In this document: one piece after another, positions 11,410-21,383 of the stretch
Numbering within the stretch: the first letter of the stretch is position 1
How the letters are laid out: each line of letters opens with the position of its first letter
Assembly: GCF_921293095.1 (NCBI RefSeq)
Contig: NC_060252.1
Span: forward strand, 7,998,001 to 8,062,000
Source: Ischnura elegans
Lineage: Eukaryota; Arthropoda; Insecta; Odonata; Coenagrionidae
Reading direction: 5' to 3'
DNA length: 64,000 nucleotides
Notes under the pieces: model-generated
What the model was told of the DNA's origin: nothing
The model's database searches: none
Seen by the model: the letters and a program-made list of their open reading frames with translations, nothing else
Position numbers and translations under genes: made by a program

Positions 11410-11815
11410 CTGCCACTTAGGGAAGTGAGGTAAGGTCAACGACAGCAGCACAGAAATCAAAGGTGGAGGCATTCGGAATGAGATGCGATGAAAGAATGCA
11501 GAGGATCAAATGGATCGACCGAGTAAGTAATGAGGAAATCCTAAGAAGAGCTGGAGGGAAGAGAAGCCTCGTGGAAACCTTGACAAGAAGACGGAACAAC
11601 CTTACGGGCTACATCTTGAGACATGATGGCCTGATGAAGACAATCGTCGAGGGACGATTAAATGGCAAGAACGGAAAAGGAAGACCTCGAATAGAATATG
11701 TGGAACAGGTAAAGAAGGATGTGAAAGAGAAGAAATTCGTCGGAGTGAAAAGATTAGCAGATAGGACTATGGAGTGGAGATCTTTGTCAAACCAACCGTA
11801 GGATTGTTGACCAGT
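11410..11815 (+). pseudogene. 3' end of a non-LTR retrotransposon reverse transcriptase ORF
   Basis: The open frame 11463-11801 and its flanks encode the C-terminal tail typical of endonuclease/reverse-transcriptase proteins of insect non-LTR elements. Visible pieces include RMQRIKWIDRVSNEEILRR, RRRNNLTGYILRHDGLM, GRPRIEYVEQ and RLADRTMEWR. The frame ends with a stop at about 11802 and is followed by a short GATGATGAT tract, as often seen at such 3' ends. The catalytic polymerase core is absent, so this is a 5'-truncated dead copy. The clade is not resolved from this tail. A related but more broken fragment is at 24600-25660. Confidence 0.8.
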
Positions 11816-11894
11816 GATGATGATAAGCGTTAACTATGGATAAGATTGATTATTGACATCCTAATAAAGTTAAAACCACCATGATGAATGTTTC

Positions 11895-12065
11895 ATGGCT
11901 CTTGATCTAAGGGTACCGGGTTCTTATCCTAGGTGAAGCTCTTCCCCAAAAAAAATCTTCAAAGGGCAAGGCGGTCCAGGGAAAAGAACTGGCCCTCATA
12001 ACCCTGAATGTGTGAACATCACATGCCCTTGCTTAGTCCAGGGTGAGCTCTAACCTCACCAATCC
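11895..12065 (+). repeat. SINE-like dispersed repeat, copy 2
   Basis: The stretch contains GGGTTCTTATCCTAGG, similar to a Pol III B box, then blocks shared with the reverse complement of 4119-4290 (CTGAATGTGTGA, TTAGTCCAGG, GAGCTCTAACC). Two copies support a dispersed repeat. A clear A box is not visible. Confidence 0.45.
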
Positions 12066-12069
12066 AAAC

Positions 12070-12662
12070 CAACCTCAAGGTTAAATCACTGAGTGAGAAA
12101 GTCATGAAGAATTTCATTTCAATTTTGGTTATGTAGAGGTTAAAGTTATATACCCAATTAGGTGAAAGAGGTAATTATTTAAAATATTTAACAAACATTA
12201 CAGGCATATATCACCTCCATTTAGTCAAGATATATTTTGTCAACTCATTTCAACTCCTTAGAACCAACTTCAGATCAGCCTCATTTTGACCGTCAATGCA
12301 CTTTAACCTATACAAAGAGTTTCATTTTAAATCTGGTATTGTTAAAGTTCCCCTAGTAAATCCATTTATGCAGAAGATCAGAAGATATAGCTAAAAAGAT
12401 TTTATACCGTGGGCATATGATGGATCATATGGTGGATTATTCAGCAGAATTACTTTATATTTATCAATAACCGTTGTGGCCACTTTCTCGGCATTATTAA
12501 TTCTCAATTAGGAAGTATAACCACAGGTGACAGAATTGTAACCAAATTTATACCTGATGCCTTATGCTACGGCTAAGGTTTCAGGTATACATTTGGTAAA
12601 TGCACTGGTTAGAATCGAATCTCACTGCTGAACTTAAAGCCACCGAGTGTGTCTACTGTGCT
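12070..12662. other. Unassigned AT-rich DNA
   Basis: No gene or repeat recognised. Confidence 0.35.
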
Positions 12663-12670
12663 GTGGATGG

Positions 12671-12971
12671 CAGTGGCGCAGCAAGGGGAGGGTTTTGGGG
12701 GATAAAACCCCCCTGGGAGCTCAGAGAAATTTTTAAGTTTAATCCATATTACTTAATTGGATTGATAATACTAATAGAATAGTTTAAGGATTAATAAAAT
12801 ATCCCTCAGAGAGCCGTAAAACTCAACATTTTGAACCATTTAACTTAAAATTCCACAATTTATTAATCTCGCACCTACCGCTTATCCTGGTGGGTATTCC
12901 ATACCCCCACACACCCCGGTATTATTTGCACCTACACATCCCCGCAGCCTTAATTCCTGGCTGCACCCCTG
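12671..12971 (-). mobile_element. hAT-type MITE (family B), copy 2
   Basis: The 301-bp copy is in reverse orientation to 10245-10534. It starts CAGTGGCGCAGCAAGG and ends GGCTGCACCCCTG. It is flanked by a perfect 8-bp duplication GTGGATGG (12663-12670 and 12972-12979). Confidence 0.92.
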
Positions 12972-12979
12972 GTGGATGG

Positions 12980-14172
12980 TGAGTCGATTTCTACATATAG
13001 AGGTAAGCGAGTTCACTCACGGAATATGTAGTCATGAACAAAAAGTGACAAGAGTTTTGAGGGGGTATTACGGTAACTCAAGCCATGTACATGTCACCAA
13101 AACTTGTGAGAATGTGGTGAGCTGGCGACTGGTGGCCACCAACAATATTCCGCTCATCACCCAGGTTAATGAAATGCAAAAAATTTATAATTCCACATAA
13201 AATAATATTGAATTATATAGTTTTTGCATTTCATTATCATAAGTTGACTCCATGAAGTCACGCCCAAAGCAATAAATTATATCACCCAATATTTTACTTT
13301 TTCTTTTACAGAGACCTACAACTCACTACAGGTACATCCATGATTTTCACTGAACATTTTACTTTTATCGGAGGTAATTATTTTGTGCACATGAAGGGCC
13401 AAATGTTTAGCTATTTCTTCTCTTGGAAGTCTCCTTGTTTCATCAATTAGGGGAATTTCAAAACTTGAATTAGCATAGGAACTCAATCTATTGAGATTGA
13501 AAACAGTTATTGATGTTTTAAGTTTTGTGAAAGGCCAAAGGCAAAGAAAAAGTTTTGGATAGACCATCTGGAGCCATTATAAACACAAAATTATTGAACT
13601 CATGGACCAATTGGGTATCTCTCATGTGCAAGTGAATTTATATATCTTTAAAAGTTAAATATTACCTTTTGTTTAAATAAGTGGGACTTTAGCCCTCAAA
13701 CTCAGAAGACATGCATGAGGAAGTTGGAGAGCAAGAGCCAACTGCTTCTGGAAACAGTATGTACTTTTCAAAATGTTTCTCAAAATATATATTTAGAGAT
13801 GAAAGACTTTAGTGAAGAACACATTGCAACATAAAGGATTTTCTAGAAGTGTTTAAAAGACTTGTTGTACCTCCTCAAAGTGTGCTGGCTATGAATTGTA
13901 AGGGCTATAGAGGTCAAGTATGGTGAAACCAATTAAGTATTTTTTTGTGCAATTCCAGAAGTTTTCAGTAAGTGCATTTCAATGAGGAATAAAAACATTG
14001 CACAAAAACTTTACAGTCTCCTTAAACAAGTCTTCAAGAGGAATTTTATGAAAAACACTCGCAATCCCCTTGAAAACAGAACCAAAGTCTCTAATTGGCT
14101 GATGATTTTTATCGCAAAACATTATTGGACAAAGAAAGGAGCAAGGTAATAATAAGAAGAGAGTAACATTGA
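12980..14172. other. Unassigned DNA, possible small exon
   Basis: Mostly AT-rich. A minus-strand frame at 13316-13567 has no recognised motif. At 13693-13757 a short open stretch is preceded by TTTAG and followed by GTATGT, which could be an exon, but one short exon is not evidence of a gene. Confidence 0.3.
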
Positions 14173-14174
14173 TA

Positions 14175-16050
14175 CAGTGGAACCTCGTTAAAGCGAGTAC
14201 GGGCTATAGCGACACTCCCGCTATAACGAGAGATAGCCGATGCACCGTCAATTGACCCTATAATAAGCGTGTTAAAAAAATCGTTTTAACGACACCCTTT
14301 TGGTGCTGCCTCTCGCCATAGCGAGGGTTTCACCGCCGGAAGACTTTCATCAAGACTCCTTAACCTCTATAATTTCTAGCGATCTGTTAGATATGAAGTT
14401 AATGGAGTGCTCAGTCTCAAATTTATGTGGTTAACTGTCGTTCGATAAATAAGTAGTTAATTTTGGTGAAAATATTGTGGCATTAGCATTCGCGAATGCT
14501 TCATCTTCTTTTGTTCCTCGGACGGCAGAAAGCAGTCGGCAGCATACCCGCACGTCCGTGAGTTGCGTGAATAGAAAGCATTTGATGGCAGTCACCATGG
14601 CCAAAAAAACACCAAACACGTCTAAGTGAGAAAATAAAAATAAAGGAGTAATATGAGAGTGTCGAAATTAATTTATCTTCCTATTCGCTCTGCAAAATTA
14701 TAAAAACACAGAAGCGCCCAAGGAATGCAGACGATGAATAGTTATAAGTAGCTTTGTTCGGGTGGTTTTGCCCATTCCAATCTGCGGGAACTTCTGAGAA
14801 AGGGGCTACGCCCAAGCCTAAAGCGGAACATTTCAGGGATAGATTGCGAATCGATAATTTTAAGAGTGCAGAAGGTTGATTATACTAATGCGAAGCACCA
14901 AAGCGTTATCTCCCCTCATAATTGCTGGTCATGCCTGCGGTGTAAACCCGAAGTCGTGGAAGAAAGGACTCCGATCGTAAGTATCTTTAGAAGTATTCCC
15001 CGCGTCATATAACATAGACGAAACGGAACTTTTTTACATACAACTCCCCGACAAAACCCTTGCAGTATGAGGTATTTCTTGCAATGATGCCTCTAAAGGT
15101 AGGTAGTGCGCCTTAGCGATGATGTAGGATGTACGAAGCAATGATACTCAGCGTAAATTGCCCGGATGGACGTATTTATTCTCCGTTGCGGATTTACAAG
15201 GGTGAACTATTCGCGTCAGTGGTCGGAGTCGTACTGGCGCTCTCTTTTGTCACGTGGGTAGCCGAGCATCCCCTGGTGGCCGCTGGAAGAACTCGCAGAA
15301 CAACTAACTCGTTTGCAGTGCCGTGGTAAACTCGGTGTATTACTTCAAATACGTCGCGAGCGTAACACTCAAAAAGAAACTTTTTTTCAACAACGGCAAT
15401 TTTAATCACATCATTTTTCAAGCTTAGCAAATTTTTTACCGTAGATTGTGTAGGTATTACATTATTTGATAGAAAAAGTCTTCCTAGGCGGGAACGTTAT
15501 ACAACCTTCCACCGTTTTCGCCTGTAGAAACAAATGTAACGCGTTATTTCACTTCACTGCCGCATAACGTACAGAAGCAATAAACATACACCAATGGAAA
15601 CATTTGAGGCATTAAATAACCGCGATACTGTTTTATCAATTAATTTTTGAATTTTCAGTGGAAAATACCAAAATAATAGAATGATCACGTAAATGAACTA
15701 ATTAAGTGCATAGAAAAATGGCTTCGTCGGTTGTGCATTGGCATAATGATTGACGAAACAATGCTTTCCATGATTTTTATTCAGTGCGGCGCTTATAAAT
15801 TGTTTGAATAGTTAGTCATTGTTTGAGTTAGGAAATTTAGTGATGCAAAAAAAACATCGCCTTTCGTCTGGATTTATGCTTACGTTTATCGGATAGATGT
15901 TTATCTGTCGCCGCACCACTCCTGTTCCTGTATATCTGTTCGCAAAAGGTATATTGGCTATTATTTACTCCACCTCCGGTAAAGCGACAATTCGCTATAG
16001 CGAGTGTTTATTAGTACACCGTGGGGTGTCGTTATATCGAGGTTGCACTG
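14175..16050. mobile_element. pogo/Tigger-like non-autonomous element
   Basis: The element begins CAGTGGAACCTCGTT and ends CGAGGTTGCACTG, with TA on both outer sides (14173-14174 and 16051-16052). Subterminal GCTATAGCGA and CGTTATA-type words near both ends are typical of Tigger/pogo families of the Tc1/mariner superfamily. At 1876 bp it is much longer than a usual MITE, yet I find no DDE transposase, CENP-B-type DNA-binding domain or long open frame inside. The interior is therefore either a very decayed transposase or unrelated DNA carried between the ends. Confidence 0.82.
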
Positions 16051-16118
16051 TACATTCCTAATCAGTGGATTTGTCAGAGGAAAGTGGAATGGAATGAGCG
16101 AATTGACAGAATGGACCG

Positions 16119-16472
16119 CAGGGGCGCCGACTTATAAAAAATATTGGGGGGGCCCATATCGGAGGTCTTTCCCCGGGAAGAGGTTAAATCCAAAGTGTGT
16201 CGCAGCACCAAAACATTACCATGATTCACACTACTTGATTCAGTTAACCTGCTTAACCTTATAATTATTTGTTTAAACACACATTGTTGAATTTATTTAA
16301 AAGGTAACTATCGTCAAACATGGGAAATAAAAATTAACAATATATTTTTGTGATTTCACAAAGCATAATATAACTTAATTATTTTCTTGAATTATTGAGG
16401 GGGCTCCGCCCCCCCAAACGAATCTTTGAGGGGGCTCGGGCCCCCTCAAGCCCCATGGAGTCGGCGCCACTG
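16119..16472 (-). mobile_element. hAT-type MITE (family C), copy 1
   Basis: The 354-bp copy begins CAGGGGCGCCGACTTAT and ends in the inverse of CAGTGGCGCCGACTCC. Flanks are ATGGACCG (16111-16118) and ATTGACCG (16473-16480), seven of eight matching. Interior G- and C-runs are characteristic. Other copies are at 16704, 32818 and 38944. Confidence 0.85.
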
Positions 16473-16695
16473 ATTGACCGACAGCTAATAGTGAAAGTGG
16501 CAAGAGAAAATGTTCCAAAGGGGTAGAGAAGATTAGGCCAACCGTGGGAAAGGTAAAAGCATAACATGGAAGTGGCCTGAGGGAAATGTAATGAAGGAGA
16601 TAACCTTAGGAAGAAAGTTTGAAGAAGAAATTATTACCTTGCATCACTATTGTTGCAATCAGACACATCAATCTCAGATATCTATTCTCATCATG
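16473..16695. other. Short unassigned spacer between two family C MITEs
   Basis: Unique sequence lies between two independently inserted family C elements in opposite orientation. No gene is seen. Confidence 0.4.
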
Positions 16696-16703
16696 CATGT
16701 AAT

Positions 16704-16956
16704 CAGTGGCGCCAACTCCATAAGGCATGAGGGGGCCTGAGCCCCCTCAAAAATTTGTTATGGGTGTGAGGAAAAAATGTGTCAGGCTTGTCAATTTTCC
16801 CCAGAGTGTCCAGATATCGAGATTTGAGTTATCAGGGTTCTAATGTTGATTTTATGACTCTTCTAAAATGCTTAAAAGACTTAAAACTCACAACTTATAA
16901 AATTTCACGGAGCAAGTTTCCCAGTTTGGGCACCCCCAATATTTTTTGAAAGTCGG
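16704..16956 (+). mobile_element. hAT-type MITE (family C), copy 2, clipped right end
   Basis: It begins CAGTGGCGCCAACTCC after CATGTAAT (16696-16703). On the right the sequence stops at AAGTCGG and is followed immediately by CATGTAAT (16957-16964), a perfect duplication. The last seven or so bases expected at this end (compare the start of 16119) are missing, although the target duplication is intact. Confidence 0.82.
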
Positions 16957-16964
16957 CATGTAAT

Positions 16965-17290
16965 CAAATGTGGTATTTTTTCAAGGGAATCACCACTCAC
17001 ATCTCCTTAAACTTTTGATTTCTTTGTTGAAGGTAGTTTTAAGCTGTTTTCAAGACACTCTGCCTCACCTTGCAAACCACTGTAGTTATTATGGATTGGA
17101 CTCCATATGCATTAAATCCTGAAATACTTCCTGTATCACTTTTTGAAAAATTTTAACTTTTAGGGTATGTTAACATTTGTTTATACTTTTCCATTTACAA
17201 ATTAGATATTTGTGCATAGTTTGAATAATAAAATCAGGAGAAATGCACCATCAGGTGAGAAGGTAAGGCCATACATGCGACCAAAATATT
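16965..17290. other. Unassigned AT-rich DNA
   Basis: Nothing recognisable apart from the duplication sites at its edges. Confidence 0.35.
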
Positions 17291-17298
17291 TCAATAGT

Positions 17299-18292
17299 CA
17301 GAGATGGGCAGCAACGAAAATACTTGTATTTGAAATACGTATTTTTGATACTTTTGCACTTTGTAATTTGTATCGGAAATACATTATCTGAGAGTATTTT
17401 GTAACGAAAATATATCTAAAGAGTAGTTTGTATTTTTAAAGTACATTCAAAATCAAAATACATGTAATGTTTTTGTGCATAAGTAGAAAGAGCGTGCGAC
17501 GAGATGGCAGGGATCTCGAATGAGTCGGTATTAGCCAGCCAAGTATGGGACAATAAATTGCCCCTTAATTTACTTCTGTAGCACCCGCAGGCGCTTGTAT
17601 ACTTGCAATACGTAGTCGCGTGTGGAATAGTTTGCGAAACGTAGTTGTGCATTGCAGGGGCGCAGCTAGGAATTAAGGCTGGGGGGGGGGGGGGGAGGGG
17701 TTTAGGTGCAACTAATACCGGGGTGTGTGGGATAAGCAGTAGGTGCGAGATTAATAAATTGCGGAATTTTAAGATAAACGGTTCAAAATGGTGAGTTTTA
17801 CCGCTTTCTGAGGGATATTTTATTCATCCTTACACTATTATATTGGAAATATCAATCCAATTAAATAAAATGGAAATGGATTAAACCCCCCCCCCCCTTG
17901 CTGTGCCACTGGTGCATTGAGTAATTTGTGGAGGGGACTTGTAAAGTCTGACGCTGTTCCAAAAGGTCCAGGAGACATTTTTCTCCATTTTATTTAAGAC
18001 ATTTTGCCATGAATAATGGTCTAATTGCCAGTTTTCCATAAATATGTTGTAAGAATGTTTGAGCCTCTGATTATAAAAATAGTCCATATTTGAATTGATT
18101 TTAATTTTTTTTTAGGTAAGAACTTCGGTGAAGGCATGTATTTTGTATTTTAATAGAGTATTTTGAAATTACATTCGTATTTAGTATTGAAAATACAATT
18201 TTTAGAAGTAATTTGTATTTTGTATTTGAAATACAGATTTTAAAAGTAATTTGTATTTTAAATAAATTTGGCATGTATTTTGCCCATCTCTG
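17299..18292. mobile_element. hAT-type non-autonomous element (CAGAGATGGGCA family)
   Basis: The 994-bp element starts CAGAGATGGGCA and ends TGCCCATCTCTG. It is flanked by a perfect 8-bp duplication TCAATAGT (17291-17298 and 18293-18300). Both subterminal regions are packed with repeated TGTATTT/AAATACA words, a common pattern of transposase-binding repeats. No transposase is encoded. A family B MITE is inserted inside at 17655-17911. Confidence 0.93.
17655..17911 (+). mobile_element. hAT-type MITE (family B), copy 3, nested
   Basis: It starts CAGGGGCGCAGCTAGG and ends CTGTGCCACTG. It is flanked by a perfect duplication GTGCATTG (17647-17654 and 17912-17919). It lies inside the element at 17299-18292 and is therefore the younger of the two. 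It holds a long G-run near the left end and a C-run near the right. Confidence 0.92.
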
Positions 18293-18300
18293 TCAATAGT

Positions 18301-20530
18301 CATCTTCTTACCACACATAATTATTTGCTATTAATGAGTAGCTTTTAAATGAGCAAGCAAATAACTAATTGCATTCAAAGCCGCATCCAATGAAGGAAGC
18401 TACCATTCAACCATATTAATCCATAATCCAAGTGTCCATTATATAAAAATTTAATGATTTCCTGATATTGCCAGGTTTTCCAGGGGAACTGCCTTGCTTT
18501 CTATTGGGTTGCTAATCCCTCCTAAACATGTGCATTTTTTACTAAATATTGCTCATGTAACAAGTGGATATTCCAGACCACAGGATCTGTTTCTACATCA
18601 TATTTATGGCAAGGGTAACATCTAGCTATGATAGAAAATTGTAATGAAATTCATGAGCAAGTTACCCTAATATGAGGTTTAATAAACCTAAAATGACATA
18701 TCCTATAAGAATTTGCCCCTTTAAATACTTGTAATAAATGTACAACGATATAAAGGGTTTTCTATTAACCCGTTAAATAAATAAATATATTATTATTATT
18801 ATATCAGTAAACAAGAAAAAAAGCAAAGACAGCATCATATTATCCCGATCTTTCCATACAAAAACATGATGGACACCTTACAAAGCTTACTCCAGAAAAA
18901 GTTGAATTTATATGGTCTTACAATGACAGTGAATGTATCACCACGAAATATCCCAGATAGAAACTGCAGTCATCATAAACTGAAGTCCAGGGCATACACA
19001 TTTTCAAATATGAGCTGTTTCTGAATTAGTGGAGAATTTCAAGAAACAATATATGATAATAGATAATTCTTGTGATGGAAAATTTTAGGAAGAGTAGCTT
19101 CTGTGAAAAGGATATAATGTTTGGGAAAATTTGAACAAAAATACATATCAAAATTATTTTTTTGCTTTGTTGCTGTTGTGTCTCAAAAATTACTCACCAA
19201 GTATGACTACAGCCACCTTCAACGAGTTTGCACTGTCAACAGGACACTTCACAAAGGTAGATTAAGACTTCCCAGCAGACTCTTGATGACAGAACACTGT
19301 CAAGGGAGAAAACATCAACACATTTTAACCATAAAAATGCATCTCAAGAGCGCTTTAGCATATTAAATTCATTTTAATCACAATACAGATCTGAGAGAGC
19401 CTTTACCCAAATTCCCATTATTCACCCATGTGGGACTTGTAATGGAAACGCTTGGAAATAGGTATCTTCCACATTTTATGAACTTTGAGTAAACCATTAA
19501 GTGATGCGTCATGTTAACTCTTTTCAGATTGGAGCGTAAAGAAGATAAGAATATGGAAAAGTGCAAACGAGCTGTCATGAACGTATAAAGCAGGAAATAG
19601 ATGAATTAAGGATAAAATCTGTTGAAATATGAGCAAGTTTTGGGACAAATTAAAAGGCATGATTAAGTTTAAACCTTCAGTACTCTTGTACTATTGGTAT
19701 AATTTCAAAAGGAGAAATAGTTAAAATCACAGACTGAGGAGTACAACTCAATCAATATGGTCACACAGATCATCTTCCTGCTGCAAAAATGTTTGTAATG
19801 ATATCACAAGTAAATCAAGTTATGCAGATTGTAAGAGGAAAAAGTGGATGAAAATGAAAACCACAGGAAATTTCTGCATGTGATGAGAATTTCAAACCCA
19901 TTTGAGCCAAAGTGAAACATTTTTTTGGGTAATGTCATCATGTAACAACTATGAATAACCAGAGTTGCACTTTCGAGTGGATAAAAAATGAGTCCCTTTG
20001 CCAATTCTCTTTATGCCGAGGGAAAATAAGTTGACTAACATTTAGCTAGAGCCTCATACGATCAGTCTCAATAGAAGAAGCGCCCCAGGGACATAAAAGA
20101 TCAGATGTGGGATAAGGAGAAATATAGAGCTATAATGTACCAATCTTAGGATTGCAATAATATGAGTGAATAAATAACGCAAGACACTTTATACATTACA
20201 GTGGCGGAATAAGGGGAGTAGGCAATAGGCACCCCAACCCACCCCAGTAAAAATTGAAAGGATACCAAGCAATCTCTACAGTGGGCCACAGATGTAAATT
20301 TCCATTACACCAGCTTTACAAGCAATCTTTAAAAATAATTTATGGATATCTAAAATCCAATTACCAGACCAATTGGTGCATATCAGACATCAGATGCACT
20401 ATCGATGAGCATTATTGCATACTAAAAAGGTGTAGTGATAAACAATGAACATATACCTATAAAAAAAAAACATCATAAATAGCCCCTGACAGGTTATTGA
20501 TGGTTACCTTACACATCATTAGTTGATATT
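18301..20530. other. Unassigned AT-rich DNA
   Basis: Long AT-rich stretch with a small ATT microsatellite near 18786-18805. Open frames are short and scattered. It could be intronic or intergenic. Confidence 0.35.
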
Positions 20531-20532
20531 AT

Positions 20533-20723
20533 TTTCTATTTATTTATTTCCGTTAACCCCATGAACAGCACATTTACGGTCTTTACAATGGGGAATTAAG
20601 AAATAACAATGAAGGACATTCACACACGCCCATGCCCTGGATAAGGGTAACTTACCCAGGCAGGACTTCAACCTGCGACCTTCGGTTTGGCAGGCGAGGA
20701 CTTTACCCCGTCGCCGGCAAAAC
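20533..20723 (-). repeat. tRNA-derived SINE
   Basis: Read on the minus strand, the unit starts with a tRNA-like head: GGGGTAAAGTCCTCGCCTG in the A-box/anticodon-arm region and GGTCGCAGGTTGAAGTCC as T-arm and B box. A non-tRNA body of about 110 bases follows, ending in an AAATAAATAAAT tail at about 20540-20552. This is the layout of a Pol III-transcribed SINE moved by a partner LINE. Target-site duplications are not evident, and the cloverleaf is too degraded to be a functional tRNA. Confidence 0.78.
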
Positions 20724-20846
20724 ACATTTCAGTATTTCCACTAATTTCAATTTTGCACGACGCATTACATAGTGATGAAAACATAGTTAAGTGGCTCTGG
20801 TGCAGCCAAGTTAAATGTCTTTTTGCTAAAAGAGAGGGGGTTAGAG

Positions 20847-20965
20847 CAGGGGCACATCCAGGATTTTGTTCTTGGGGGGGCACAGGAATACCTTGCAAAC
20901 GCAATGATAATTGGACTGTATTAAAAATCTTGCATATTTTTTTATGGGTCTGGGGGGAGGGTCTA
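20847..20965 (+). mobile_element. hAT-type MITE (family E), truncated
   Basis: It starts CAGGGGCACATCCAGG and shares the interior AACGCAATGATAATTGGAC block with the element at 5861-5996. The right terminus cannot be found, so it is truncated or internally rearranged. Confidence 0.6.
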
Positions 20966-21091
20966 GAGCAAGGATGGGGTTGTTGGGAATATTGAAGACA
21001 AATGCAGGATATATTGATAATTTTTTAGGGTCTTGGCAAAAGAACTTTCCTATTTTTTCATCCCCACCCAAAGCCCATTCTTCCTCTTGCC

Positions 21092-21375
21092 CATAGGCGA
21101 ATTTCGCGGGGGTGGGGGTGGAGAGCATGGAGGCACAGACGCCCCCAAGACGCTTAAAAAATAGACAAGATTTTTGATACGGTTATCATTACGTTCATTT
21201 ATTATAAGTGTTACGGAGCCTCAACCATTAAATTTAGTATTAATAACTTTCGTATCAAAGTAAAGGGAATATTTTCTACAGTAATTGTCGTATGTTATTA
21301 TTAATCTTAAATATGAGAAGACCTGTCAGACCCTTGTGCCCCCCCCCCCAGAAAAAAACCCTGGCTCCGCCCCTG
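21092..21375 (-). mobile_element. hAT-type MITE (family E), full copy
   Basis: The left end is CATAGGCGAATTTCGC and the right end is the inverse of CAGGGGCGGAGCCAGG. Flanks are CTCTTGCC (21084-21091) and CTCTCGCC (21376-21383), seven of eight matching. It is non-coding, 284 bp. Confidence 0.85.
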
Positions 21376-21383
21376 CTCTCGCC

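Noticed and set aside
20625-20723. Functional tRNA gene
   Set aside because: The A box is degraded, the acceptor stem does not pair and a SINE body with an A-rich tail follows.
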